Part shown: positions 1 to 7,140 of the stretch, in pieces
Layout of the letters: every line of letters begins with the position of its first letter
Position numbering within the stretch: the stretch's first letter is position 1
DNA from: DATJJW01 sp035491935
Lineage (GTDB): Bacteria > Pseudomonadota > Alphaproteobacteria > ATCC43930 > CGMCC-115725
NCBI GenBank assembly: GCA_035491935.1
Contig: DATJJW010000042.1
Location: forward strand, 1-19,925
Direction: 5' to 3'
Length of the DNA stretch: 19,925 bases
Program-made: the position numbers and the translations under genes
The notes under the pieces: generated by a model
Told to the model about the DNA's origin: nothing
The model's input: the letters and a program-made list of their open reading frames with translations, nothing else
Databases searched by the model: none

Positions 1-2
1 TG

Positions 3-203
3 GCGCCGCCGCATCTGATGTCGCGATCCGATTTCATGGCCTTCGTGCACAAGCCACCGCCCTCGGGCATGCCGCCCTATACCACCGCCGTGATCGACGA
101 CGCCGACCTCGCCGCGATCTGGGGCTACCTCAATGCCCTGCCGCCACCGCCCGCGGCCTTGCCGGAGCCGCTGCAAAGACTGAAACCGTCGAAGGGGCAG
201 TAG
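3..203 (+). CDS. C-terminal fragment of a c-type cytochrome (5' end outside window)
   Basis: The frame is open from the window edge to a TAG stop, giving about 66 residues of a truncated protein. The segment with GMPPY followed by a helix reading DDADLAAIWGYLNALP matches the end of class I cytochrome c domains, where the Met supplies the distal haem iron ligand and the last helix is DLAAIxxYLxxLP. The CXXCH haem-attachment motif must lie upstream of the window, so it cannot be confirmed. A Pro-rich tail follows the helix. The protein would act in the periplasm or at the membrane in electron transfer, possibly as a subunit of a dehydrogenase. Its partner genes are not visible. It is followed by the toxin-antitoxin operon on the same strand, 77 bp downstream, which has its own promoter. 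Confidence 0.6.
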   Translation, partial: APPHLMSRSDFMAFVHKPPPSGMPPYTTAVIDDADLAAIWGYLNALPPPPAALPEPLQRLKPSKGQ

Positions 204-215
204 TTTCCTTGCGCA

Positions 216-266
216 TATACGGATAACCCGCATGGCTTTATTTGACGACTATACGGGTTTCCCGTA
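216..266 (+). promoter_or_regulatory. Putative operator pair of the brnT operon
   Basis: A perfect 6-bp-arm palindrome, TACGGG-TTT-CCCGTA (252-266), fills most of the promoter spacer and runs into the -10 box. A related but imperfect copy (ATACGGATAACCCGCAT, 216-232) lies 35 bp upstream and matches the 17-base stretch 251-267 at 12 positions. This is the layout expected for autorepression by the downstream XRE antitoxin, alone or with the toxin. The palindrome is seen directly; the binding protein is inferred. Confidence 0.5.
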
Positions 267-270
267 CAAT
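242..270 (+). promoter_or_regulatory. Sigma-70-type promoter of the brnT-antitoxin operon
   Basis: A TTGACG -35 box (242-247) and a TACAAT -10 box (265-270) are separated by exactly 17 bp. The expected transcription start is near 277, only about four bases before the ATG at 281, so the toxin message is probably leaderless or nearly so. Only a weak AGG precedes the ATG. The match to the housekeeping consensus is one of the best in the window. Confidence 0.6.
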
Positions 271-280
271 TTAGGCTGAT

Positions 281-568
281 ATGAACATGCCGACCGACTT
301 TGAGTGGGATGATCAGAAGGACGCCGCGAACATTGCGAAGCACGGCATCCCCTTTGCCGAAGCGGTCGCGGTGTTTCTCGATATCAACCGCATCGATATC
401 GCCACCATCCGTGCGGAAGATGGCGAAGATCGGATGAAATCGGTTGGCATGATCGAGGGTCGCCTGTTCACGGTGGTCTATGTCATGCGCGGGATGATTT
501 GCCGCATCATCTCGGCCCGGCGCAGTAACGGCGGTGAGGAGCGTAGATATGGCAACCACTCGCTATAG
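281..568 (+). CDS. brnT: BrnT-family (DUF497) ribonuclease toxin
   Basis: The 95-residue protein has the BrnT/DUF497 signature. It begins with FEWDDQKDAANIAKHGIPFAEA, close to the family pattern FEWDxxKxxxNxxKHGVsFeeA, and ends with a RxFTVVYVMR...CRIISARR stretch and a Glu-Arg pair. BrnT toxins are small basic RelE-like RNases that block translation and are neutralised by a co-encoded antitoxin. The ATG at 281 sits just behind the promoter; an alternative ATG two codons later (287) would lengthen the tiny leader. The gene overlaps the start of the next gene by 20 bp, so the pair is translationally coupled. The toxin-first order is usual for BrnT modules. Family assignment is strong; toxic activity is inferred. 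Confidence 0.85.
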   Translation: MNMPTDFEWDDQKDAANIAKHGIPFAEAVAVFLDINRIDIATIRAEDGEDRMKSVGMIEGRLFTVVYVMRGMICRIISARRSNGGEERRYGNHSL

Positions 569-917
569 GTTGGACCCGTCGAATCCGCCCAAGCTGTCGG
601 AGGAGACCAAAGCGCGTCTGGATGCCATGACGCCGGCTGAAATCGAAGCGAATGCCGAGGCTGATCCAGACAATCCGCCGATCACCGACGAAGAGTTTTC
701 CCGTGGTACCGTCGCCCAATTCGTGAAGATGGTACGCGCCCGCACCGGCTTGTCGCAGGGTGCTTTCGCGGTGCGCTTTCGTATCAACGCCGGCCGCCTG
801 CGCGATATCGAGCAGGGTCGTTCGATGCCGGACACGGCCTTCCTGGCTTACCTACGCGTCATCCAGCACGAACCGGAGGCCGTAGCGCGGGCACTCAAGG
901 AACCAATGCGCGGATAA
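549..917 (+). CDS. XRE-type helix-turn-helix antitoxin partner of BrnT
   Basis: A 122-residue protein. ATG 549 is preferred over an in-frame GTG at 534 because GAGGAG (536-541) sits 7 bases ahead of it. Residues about 57-112 form an XRE helix-turn-helix: VRARTGLSQGAFAVRFRI is followed by GRLRDIEQGRSMPD, the recognition-helix region of YiaG-like regulators. The N-terminal 50 residues are acidic and contain ADPDNPPITDEEF, a linker also common in antitoxins paired with BrnT/RelE-type toxins; it probably wraps the toxin. The classical BrnA antitoxin has a ribbon-helix-helix fold, so this is the XRE variant. It likely represses its own promoter through the palindrome at 252-266. Confidence 0.8.
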   Translation: MATTRYRLDPSNPPKLSEETKARLDAMTPAEIEANAEADPDNPPITDEEFSRGTVAQFVKMVRARTGLSQGAFAVRFRINAGRLRDIEQGRSMPDTAFLAYLRVIQHEPEAVARALKEPMRG

Positions 918-1116
918 TCGATAGATCCACGCCACTTTGTCACTTCACCCAATGGACAGTTGAGTGAAGAGGGCCGCCTGTCGTTCGAGCCAGTCATGCT
1001 GCGATGGGCTCGGACAGCAGGACACGCAGTCCGGGTAAAACCTTATAGTGCGGATGGCAGCCGGCGGCTCGTCACGTCATCGACGCCCCGGACGACAAGA
1101 CGGGAGGGGCGCAAGC

Positions 1117-2367
1117 ATGACAGACATCACGATGACGGCACCCGAGGCCACTACGGACGGAACGGGGGCAAAGCGCTCCTTCTCCGAGGTCATCGTCATT
1201 TCCATCGGCCACGCGCTGACGCATTGGTATCCGGCCACATTCTATGTCCTGCTGCCGCTGATCGGCCGCGAGCTGGGCTTGAGCTACGGCGAGATCGGCA
1301 CGCTGGTGACAGCCAGGGCGATCGCCGGCACCTTGTCGACCGTGCCAGGCGGCGTGCTGGTCGATTCGGTCGGGCGCAAGGGGTTGTTGATGGCCCTGGC
1401 GTTGGCCTGGGTCGGCGTGCCCTACATGCTGATGGGCGTGACCAGCAGCTACTGGATGCTGCTCGGCTGCTCGATGCTGATCGGCATCGGCAACAATTTC
1501 TGGCACCCGACCGCGATCCCGACGCTGGCGCAACGCTTCCCCGACCGCAAGGGTCTGGTCGTCTCCATCCATGCCATGGGCGGCAATATCGGCGATGCCA
1601 TCGCCCCCTTCGTCGCCGGCTTGCTGCTGATGGCGTTGAGCTGGCGCGAGGTGATGTTCGTCAACATCGTGCCCGGCATCGTCATGTCGGTCCTGATCCT
1701 GATCTTCCTCGGCCGCATGCAGATCGAGGGCAAGACCAAGGCCAATGGGCAGAAGCCGACCATGGGCGACACGTTGCGGGGATTCGGCACGCTGCTGCGC
1801 AACCGCACGCTCATACTGCTGTCGATGAGCTCGGCCTTCCGCTCGATGACGCAAGGCTCGCTGATCGCCTTCCTGCCGCTCTATCTCGCCAACACCATGG
1901 GCTACAAGCCCAGCATCGTCGGCACGTGCATGATGGGCCTGCAATTGGCCGGCTTCATCGCCGCTCCCATCGCCGGCCATATGTCGGACAGCATGGGCCG
2001 CCGCAACATCATGGTCACCAGCATGGTGATGACCGGAATCGTGTTGTTCTTCATGGCATTTGCCGGCCATTCGCCGGTCTTCGTCGCGCTGATCGCCTTC
2101 CTGGGCTTCTTCCTGTTCGCGATCCGCGCGGTCATGCAGGCCTGGACCCTGGACGCCACGCCCAAGGGCATGGGTGGCTCGGCCATCGGGATGCTGTTCG
2201 GCATCCAGGCGCTGGGCACTGCCATCGGACCGCTGGTCTGCGGCATCCTCGCCGACCGCTACGGCCTGATGTCGACCTTCTACTTCATGGCCGGGACCAT
2301 CATCTTCGCCAATTTCTTCATCTTCTTCCTGCCGTCCGAGGCCGGAAGGCCGGTGAAGCAGGCCTGA
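1117..2367 (+). CDS. Major facilitator superfamily transporter, Fsr-like
   Basis: A 416-residue polytopic inner-membrane protein with about 12 hydrophobic segments. GGVLVDSVGRKG (loop 2-3) and GHMSDSMGRRN (loop 8-9) are the MFS motif A repeats of the two halves, and GILADRYG appears near the end. The N-terminal helix GHALTHWYPATFYVLLPLI and the later FWHPTAIPTLAQRFPDRKG resemble the fosmidomycin-resistance (Fsr)/antibiotic efflux branch. The substrate cannot be read from the sequence. ATG 1117 is chosen because GGGAGGGG (1102-1109) lies 7 bases upstream; an in-frame ATG at 1048 lacks such a site and would add 23 non-hydrophobic residues. The gene is convergent with sixA, with only 2 bp between the stop codons. 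About 200 bp without a gene precede it; no convincing promoter was seen there. Confidence 0.85.
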   Translation: MTDITMTAPEATTDGTGAKRSFSEVIVISIGHALTHWYPATFYVLLPLIGRELGLSYGEIGTLVTARAIAGTLSTVPGGVLVDSVGRKGLLMALALAWVGVPYMLMGVTSSYWMLLGCSMLIGIGNNFWHPTAIPTLAQRFPDRKGLVVSIHAMGGNIGDAIAPFVAGLLLMALSWREVMFVNIVPGIVMSVLILIFLGRMQIEGKTKANGQKPTMGDTLRGFGTLLRNRTLILLSMSSAFRSMTQGSLIAFLPLYLANTMGYKPSIVGTCMMGLQLAGFIAAPIAGHMSDSMGRRNIMVTSMVMTGIVLFFMAFAGHSPVFVALIAFLGFFLFAIRAVMQAWTLDATPKGMGGSAIGMLFGIQALGTAIGPLVCGILADRYGLMSTFYFMAGTIIFANFFIFFLPSEAGRPVKQA

Positions 2368-2369
2368 TC

Positions 2370-2870
2370 TCAGTCTTTCGGCGCCGGCGCCAGCTCGACC
2401 ATCCGGCAGGGCCTGGTGCCGAAATCGGCCCAGCTGCCTTCATCCAGCGCGAAGATCGCCCGCGAGGCGGTCTGGAAGCGCTGGGCAAGGTCGGGAAAGC
2501 GCGTATCCGCGCCCATGAGCTGCTTGGCCAGATGATGGATGCCCGGGTTGTGACCGATGATCCAGACCGATCCGACCTCGTCCGACACCTTGGCGATGCG
2601 GTGCAGCAGATTGTTTCCCGGCACCAGATAGAGCATCCGATCATAGTCGATCGCCGGCGCGCGGCCCCAGGCCTCGATCAGCCCATCCAGCGTCTCGCGT
2701 GTACGTGCCGAGGTCGAACACAGCACCAGATCGGGGATATCGTCCCGGCTCGCCTGGCCGACCGCCGCCGCCGACCTTATCCCGCGCAGCCGCAGCTTGC
2801 GGTCATGATCGGCAATTCCCGGCCCGCCAAGTTCGGCCTTGGCGTGGCGCATGAGGGTAAGTGTTTTCAT
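2370..2870 (-). CDS. sixA: SixA-type phosphohistidine phosphatase (histidine phosphatase superfamily)
   Basis: A 166-residue cytoplasmic protein of the histidine phosphatase superfamily, short form like E. coli SixA. The catalytic RH motif is LMRHAKAE (R8, H9). It is followed by DHDRKLRLRG, by CSTSARTRET with the phosphate-binding Arg, and by IIGHNPGIHHLA with the second catalytic His (H107). SixA proteins remove phosphate from histidine on signalling or phosphotransfer domains; the target here is unknown. ATG 2870 is preferred; a GTG at 2873 in frame adds one residue. The start lies 4 bases after the parC stop codon and its ribosome binding site (GGTGAGG) is inside the end of parC, so the two genes are cotranscribed and probably coupled. 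Confidence 0.85.
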   Translation of the reverse strand: MKTLTLMRHAKAELGGPGIADHDRKLRLRGIRSAAAVGQASRDDIPDLVLCSTSARTRETLDGLIEAWGRAPAIDYDRMLYLVPGNNLLHRIAKVSDEVGSVWIIGHNPGIHHLAKQLMGADTRFPDLAQRFQTASRAIFALDEGSWADFGTRPCRMVELAPAPKD

Positions 2871-2874
2871 CACC

Positions 2875-5097
2875 TCACCCGAACTTCGTCGGCCGGGGGA
2901 AGCCGGTCGGGACCATGCGGCCCGAGGTGCCGCGGCCGGTCTTCCAGGGGGTGAGGTCCGGCTCGGTACGCTGGCGGGTGCCCGCCATCCAGGTCAGCCC
3001 GTCGGCCGCATTGATCAGCTTGGCGTCGGCCAAGCCGCCATCCTTGTATTTCTGCAGCATGACGCCGCGGCCGCGCGCCATCTCCGGGATATCGGCGACC
3101 GGCATGATCGCCAGCTTGCGGTTCTCGCCGACCAGCGCCAGGGAGTCGGCATTAAGGGCCAAGCAGAACTTCACGCTCTTGCCCTCGGCCGGGTTCATGA
3201 TCTGCTTGCCGGTGCGCGTCTGGGCCAGCGCCTCGTCCTGGGAGACGATGAAGCCGCGGCCATCGCTGGAGATCAGCACCAGCTTGCCGCCCGGCTGGTG
3301 GCGGATGAAGGCCACCGGCTCGGCATCGTTCGCCAGCTCGATCATCAGGCGCAAGGGCTCGCCATGGCCGCGCCCGCCCGGCAGCTTGTCGACGCCCAGC
3401 GTGTAGAAGCGGCCGTTGCTGGTCACCATCAACAGCTTGTCGACCGTCTCCGCCTCGATGGTGAAGCCAGGCCCGTCGCCTTCCTTGTAGCGCTGCTCGG
3501 CGGTGCCGATGTTGTGGCCCTTGACCGCGCGCACCCAACCCTTGGCCGAGCACAGCACCGTCACCGGCTCGCGCTCGATGAAGGCATGCACCGGCACATC
3601 GATGACGGTGGCCGCGGCCCCGATCTCGGTCCGCCGGCGGCCGAGCGCGGTCGAACCGCCGAACTCCTTGCCGATCTCGACCATCTCGGCATCAATGGTC
3701 TTCCAGCGCTTGGCCGGATCGGCGAGCAGCGCTTCCAGCCCCGCCTTCTCGTCGCGCAGTTCCTGGATCTCCTTCTCGATGGCGATCTGCTCCAGCTTGT
3801 GCAGCGCGCGCAGGCGAAGGTTGAGGATGGCGTCGGCCTGTTCCTCGGTGAGCGCGAAGCGCTCGATCAGCCCGGTTTTGGGATTATCGGCCGTACGGAT
3901 GATGCGGATCACCTCATCGAGGTTGAGGTAGACCAGCGCAAAGCCTTCGAGGATGTGCAGGCGCCGGTCGATCTCGCCCAGGCGATGCCGCGAGCGCCGC
4001 TCCAGCACCTCCAGCCGGTGCTCCAGGAACGCCCGCAGCGCCTGGCCCAAGCCCATCACCTGCGGCACGCCATGGCTGTCGAGCACGTTCATGTTGAGCG
4101 GCGCACGCACTTCCAGGTCGGTCGCGCGGAACAGCGATTCCATCAGCATGTCGGCATCGACATTCCGGCTCTTCGGCTCGAAGACGAGGCGAATGGTCTC
4201 GGCCGATTCCTCACGCACATCGGCGAGCAGCGGCAGCTTCTTCTCTTCCAGCAGTTCGGCGATGCGCTCGATCAGCCGCGCCTTGGGCACGAGATACGGG
4301 ATCTCGGTCACGACGATTTGATAGGCGCCGAGCGGCAACTGCTCCTTGGTCCAGCGTGCGCGCAGGCGGAAGCTGCCGCGGCCGGTGGCATAGGCCTGAC
4401 GGATGGCGTCCGCCCCCTCGACCAGTACGCCGCCGGTTGGGAAATCCGGTCCCGGCACCAACGCCACCAGCTCGTCGACGCTGGCCTCCGGCTTCTTGAT
4501 CAGCAAACGCAGGGCCTGACACAGCTCACCGACATTATGCGGCGGGATGCTGGTCGCCATGCCCACGGCGATGCCGTTGGCGCCATTGGCGAGCAAATTG
4601 GGGAAGCGCGACGGCAGGACCACCGGCTCCTCGCCCTCACCGTCGTAAGTGGCGCGGAAATCGACCGTGTCGTCGTCGATGCCCTGCATCAACGCCTGCG
4701 CCACCGCGGTCATGCGGCTTTCGGTGTAGCGCATCGCCGCGGCATTATCGCCGTCGATATTGCCGAAATTGCCCTGGCCGTCGATCAGCGGGTAGCGCTG
4801 GGCGAAATCCTGCGCCAGACGCACCAGCGCGTCATAGATCGAGGCGTCGCCATGGGGGTGATACTTACCCATGACGTCGCCGACGACGCGGGCGCATTTC
4901 TTCGGCTGGTTGGCCGGGTCGAGACGCAATTGGCGCATCGCCCAGAGCAGCCGGCGATGCACGGGCTTCAGCCCGTCGCGCACATCCGGCAGCGAGCGCG
5001 CCGTGATGGTCGAGAGCGCGTAGGAAAGATAACGCTCCGACAGCGCATCATAGAGTTCGGTATCGCGGATATCGCCGCCGTCGAGGGTCTGGGACAT
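2875..5097 (-). CDS. parC: DNA topoisomerase IV subunit A
   Basis: A 740-residue type IIA topoisomerase A subunit. It has the winged-helix/tower region with GDVMGKYHPHGD and IDGQGNFGNIDGDNAAAMRYTESR, where Tyr124 is the DNA-cleaving residue. A long coiled-coil region (about residues 350-480) is followed by beta-pinwheel-like repeats to the C-terminus. The length fits ParC rather than GyrA (usually over 850 residues), and the C-terminal domain lacks an obvious GyrA box. With ParE it unlinks replicated chromosomes. In the quinolone-determining segment (GDASIYD) the residue equivalent to E. coli ParC Ser80 is Ala85, and Glu84 is Asp89. The start has TTTAGGAC about 7 bases ahead. It is divergent from arsR and followed by sixA. 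Confidence 0.93.
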   Translation of the reverse strand: MSQTLDGGDIRDTELYDALSERYLSYALSTITARSLPDVRDGLKPVHRRLLWAMRQLRLDPANQPKKCARVVGDVMGKYHPHGDASIYDALVRLAQDFAQRYPLIDGQGNFGNIDGDNAAAMRYTESRMTAVAQALMQGIDDDTVDFRATYDGEGEEPVVLPSRFPNLLANGANGIAVGMATSIPPHNVGELCQALRLLIKKPEASVDELVALVPGPDFPTGGVLVEGADAIRQAYATGRGSFRLRARWTKEQLPLGAYQIVVTEIPYLVPKARLIERIAELLEEKKLPLLADVREESAETIRLVFEPKSRNVDADMLMESLFRATDLEVRAPLNMNVLDSHGVPQVMGLGQALRAFLEHRLEVLERRSRHRLGEIDRRLHILEGFALVYLNLDEVIRIIRTADNPKTGLIERFALTEEQADAILNLRLRALHKLEQIAIEKEIQELRDEKAGLEALLADPAKRWKTIDAEMVEIGKEFGGSTALGRRRTEIGAAATVIDVPVHAFIEREPVTVLCSAKGWVRAVKGHNIGTAEQRYKEGDGPGFTIEAETVDKLLMVTSNGRFYTLGVDKLPGGRGHGEPLRLMIELANDAEPVAFIRHQPGGKLVLISSDGRGFIVSQDEALAQTRTGKQIMNPAEGKSVKFCLALNADSLALVGENRKLAIMPVADIPEMARGRGVMLQKYKDGGLADAKLINAADGLTWMAGTRQRTEPDLTPWKTGRGTSGRMVPTGFPRPTKFG

Positions 5098-5167
5098 GCC
5101 GGTCCTAAAGATAACTGGAACGGCGATAGCGCCATGAGTCGGGGTCTGGGGTCAACCCGGCCAGAGG

Positions 5168-5220
5168 ATATGCCGGGATATGTCGGGAATTGTTGACATG
5201 TCGGAATTTTCCGACATAAC
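5168..5220 (+). promoter_or_regulatory. arsR promoter with tandem palindromic operators
   Basis: A TTGACA -35 box (5193-5198) is followed after 16 bp by CATAAC (5215-5220, 4 of 6 matches to the -10 consensus). Between them lies a perfect inverted repeat with 9-bp arms, ATGTCGGAA-TT-TTCCGACAT (5198-5217). A second, imperfect 20-bp site (5180-5199) matches it at 15 positions and shares two bases with it. A further half-site ATATGCCGGG (5168-5177) is directly followed by ATATGTCGGG (5178-5187). Expected transcription start is near 5227, the first base of the arsR ATG. Binding by the ArsR product is inferred. Confidence 0.6.
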
Positions 5221-5226
5221 TGCACC

Positions 5227-5541
5227 ATGAACACCGCGCCCGTCTTTGCAGCGCTGGCCCATCCGGTCCGTCGCCAGGTGATCTCCCTCTTGCTCGTTCG
5301 TGAACGTACGGCGGGGGCGATCGCCGAAGAATTCGAGATCAGCCGTTCGGCGGTGTCCGAGCATCTGGGGATCCTTCGCCACGCCAATCTCGTGCGCGAG
5401 GCCAAGTCTGGTCGGGAACGGATCTATTCGCTCAATGCGGAACCGCTGGCAGGACTGCGCGACTGGCTCGAACCCTTCGCAACCTACTGGAAAGCGCGGC
5501 TCTCCCAGCTTGCGCAGCAGCTTGAACAGGATGAGCAATGA
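5227..5541 (+). CDS. ArsR-family winged-helix transcriptional regulator
   Basis: A 104-residue ArsR/SmtB-type repressor. The winged helix-turn-helix spans about residues 5-75: LAHPVRRQVISLLLVRER, TAGAIAEEFEISRSAVSEHL (recognition helix) and LVREAKSGRERIYSLN (wing). It contains no cysteine at all, and the metal-site motif ELCVC of ArsR/SmtB metal sensors is absent, so it is not a classical metal sensor. It matches the subgroup paired with SRPBCC (AHSA1-like) proteins. No Shine-Dalgarno sequence precedes the ATG, and the predicted transcript starts at or next to it, so translation is probably leaderless. It overlaps the downstream SRPBCC gene by ATGA. Autoregulation is likely, from the operators upstream. 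Confidence 0.9.
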   Translation: MNTAPVFAALAHPVRRQVISLLLVRERTAGAIAEEFEISRSAVSEHLGILRHANLVREAKSGRERIYSLNAEPLAGLRDWLEPFATYWKARLSQLAQQLEQDEQ

Positions 5542-5936
5542 GTTTGGAAAGCATCACGGTCGACCAGCCCATCAACGCCTCCCCTGCCAAAGTCTGGGAA
5601 CGCATCTCGACACCGGAGGGCATCGCCCGGTGGTGGGGACCTGGCGATATCGCCCCCGTGCTCGGCCACCAATTCACCATGGATATGGGACGATGGGGCA
5701 TGATCCCCTGCCGCATCATCGACGTCGTGCCCGGCCAGAAGCTGGCCTATACCTTCGACGATTTCGAGCTTCACTGGACGATATTGCCGAAGGATGGCGG
5801 CTGCATCCTTCGGCTTGAACATCGCGGCTTCGACCTGGCAAATCCGAAGCATCGCTTTGCTTACGACAACATGGGATCCGGGTGGCGCAGCATCGTGTTG
5901 CCAGGCTTGGCAGACGGAATTTTGGAAAAGGCCTGA
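5538..5936 (+). CDS. SRPBCC/AHSA1-domain protein coupled to ArsR
   Basis: A 132-residue cytoplasmic protein with the START-like fold of the Activator of Hsp90 ATPase homologue 1 family. The start ITVDQPINASPAKVWERIST.EGIARWWGP is typical, followed by the beta sheet PCRIIDVVPGQKLAYTF and LRLEHRGFD; the C-terminal helix ending GWRSIVLPGLADGI closes the hydrophobic cavity. Such proteins bind hydrophobic ligands and are often encoded with ArsR regulators, but the ligand is unknown. It overlaps arsR by 4 bp (ATGA), so the two are made from one message. The C-terminus is slightly short for the family. The last codons are part of a 15-bp direct repeat continued after the stop codon. Confidence 0.85.
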   Translation: MSLESITVDQPINASPAKVWERISTPEGIARWWGPGDIAPVLGHQFTMDMGRWGMIPCRIIDVVPGQKLAYTFDDFELHWTILPKDGGCILRLEHRGFDLANPKHRFAYDNMGSGWRSIVLPGLADGILEKA

Positions 5937-5957
5937 GTTTTATGGAAAAGGCCTGAG
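5923..5957. repeat. 15-bp tandem direct repeat at the end of the SRPBCC gene
   Basis: TGGAAAAGGCCTGAG occurs at 5923-5937 and again at 5943-5957, a period of 20 bp with a partly similar 5-bp remainder (TTTTA against CTTTC). The first copy contains the SRPBCC stop codon. It looks like a local duplication in the short gap between two convergent genes. No convincing intrinsic terminator is seen here. Confidence 0.7.
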
Positions 5958-5979
5958 CTTTCGCCCCCGGAACCAGGCT

Positions 5980-7017
5980 TCACGACACCTTGTAGGCCAG
6001 CGGAGCCGGCACCAGCCGGCCCTGGAAGATCAGCCTGAGCGTCGCCAGGATGATCACCGCCATGGTGACGTTGGTGGCGATGAAGATCAGCGGCGCCAAT
6101 GTCGCCACCGCCCCATGGCCGCCGCCCGCGACCATGCGCAAGGTGCCGGTCGTGATCGAGGTGACGCCGAAGGTGAAGCCCCAATACCCGGCGACGAAAG
6201 GCTGCTCCATGATCCAGCGCAGCTTACGCAGCAGGATCGCCGCCATCAGGATGCCGTAGCCCAGCAGGGCATGGGCGAAGAGATCGGGGTGGCCGCCGTT
6301 GATGCCGAGATAGGCCGTCAACCCGACGACCGGCGGCGCCAGCTGGATGCCCAGCGTCGGGCGCAGCGCGGGAGCCATGGAGGGGACATTGTAGAAGCGC
6401 TGCATCAGCACGGAGTCGATGGCGACCCAGGAGAAGGCGGCGACACCGAAGCTGAGCGCGCCCCAATCGGGGAAGCCCAAGGCCGAAGCCGTGGTCGCCG
6501 CGACGAAGCCCGCGCCGACGGTCGGCAGATACAACACCGGCGTCGTGGTCGCGGAATCACGGTCACCGCGCCAGAACATGCCGGTGACCCAGATCCCGAA
6601 GAATCCGGCGAAGAGAGCACCGACCAGGAATAGGGCGAAGGCCAGATCATAGGAATATGGCTGGGCCGCCAAGGCGACCAGCATGGTCGCCACACCGGCC
6701 AGGCCGATGAAGGGCGATTGCACCGGATGGTGCGCCTCGGCCAGCGCCTCCTCCCGCACGAAGATCCACTTCAACGCCAGGAGGATGACCAGCACCGCCC
6801 AGACCGCCGCGCCCAGCGCCTCGAAGACCTCGCCGACGACCGCCGGCAGATGCCAGATCTGATGCGCCACCCGCCAGCCATTGCCGAGCCCGGCCAGCCC
6901 CAGCACGATACCGAAGAACCCGGCCGGGACGATGGGCGGTACGAAACGTCGTTTCGCTGTGCTGGGCTTCATGGTCGAGGCTCGATCGTGATAATCGTTC
7001 TCTAGTAGCGTGGTCAT
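5980..7017 (-). CDS. TDT-family transporter (TehA/SLAC1-like)
   Basis: A 345-residue inner-membrane protein with about ten transmembrane helices. FVPPIVPAGFFGIVLGLAGLGNGWR near the N-terminus is the hallmark of TehA-like members of the tellurite-resistance/dicarboxylate transporter family, which includes the plant anion channel SLAC1. Later conserved stretches include FYNVPSMAPALRPTLGIQLAPP and AYLGING. Family members pass anions or C4-dicarboxylates, or affect tellurite and sulfite handling; the substrate here cannot be told. ATG 7017 is chosen because GGAGGG (7027-7032 on the complement) lies 9 bases upstream; an ATG at 6972 would also leave the membrane domain intact. It is divergent from an AraC-type gene 123 bp away, its probable regulator. 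Confidence 0.85.
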   Translation of the reverse strand: MTTLLENDYHDRASTMKPSTAKRRFVPPIVPAGFFGIVLGLAGLGNGWRVAHQIWHLPAVVGEVFEALGAAVWAVLVILLALKWIFVREEALAEAHHPVQSPFIGLAGVATMLVALAAQPYSYDLAFALFLVGALFAGFFGIWVTGMFWRGDRDSATTTPVLYLPTVGAGFVAATTASALGFPDWGALSFGVAAFSWVAIDSVLMQRFYNVPSMAPALRPTLGIQLAPPVVGLTAYLGINGGHPDLFAHALLGYGILMAAILLRKLRWIMEQPFVAGYWGFTFGVTSITTGTLRMVAGGGHGAVATLAPLIFIATNVTMAVIILATLRLIFQGRLVPAPLAYKVS

Positions 7018-7140
7018 GACGGAACTCCCTCCTGTTCGATGCCCCAATGATAGGCGGAAGGAGGGCCGAGCCCCTTACCCGGCCGGCTCGCATACTTAGC
7101 CGCGCGGATCAGATCGGGTAGAAGCCTAACGGGACGAAGC

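Noticed and set aside
943..969. Short inverted repeat CTTCAC...GTGAAG after the antitoxin gene
   Set aside because: Six-bp arms with a 15-base loop and no T run; too weak to call a terminator.
1021..1049. TATAGT as a -10 box before the MFS gene
   Set aside because: No acceptable -35 box at the right distance.
960..2954. A 664-codon open frame on the plus strand across the transporter gene
   Set aside because: It is the shifted frame of the MFS gene and then the antisense of sixA; composition is rich in Arg, His and Gly with no domain signal.
2839..5196. A 785-codon open frame antisense to parC
   Set aside because: Codon-phase shadow common in GC-rich genes; parC on the other strand has full family motifs.
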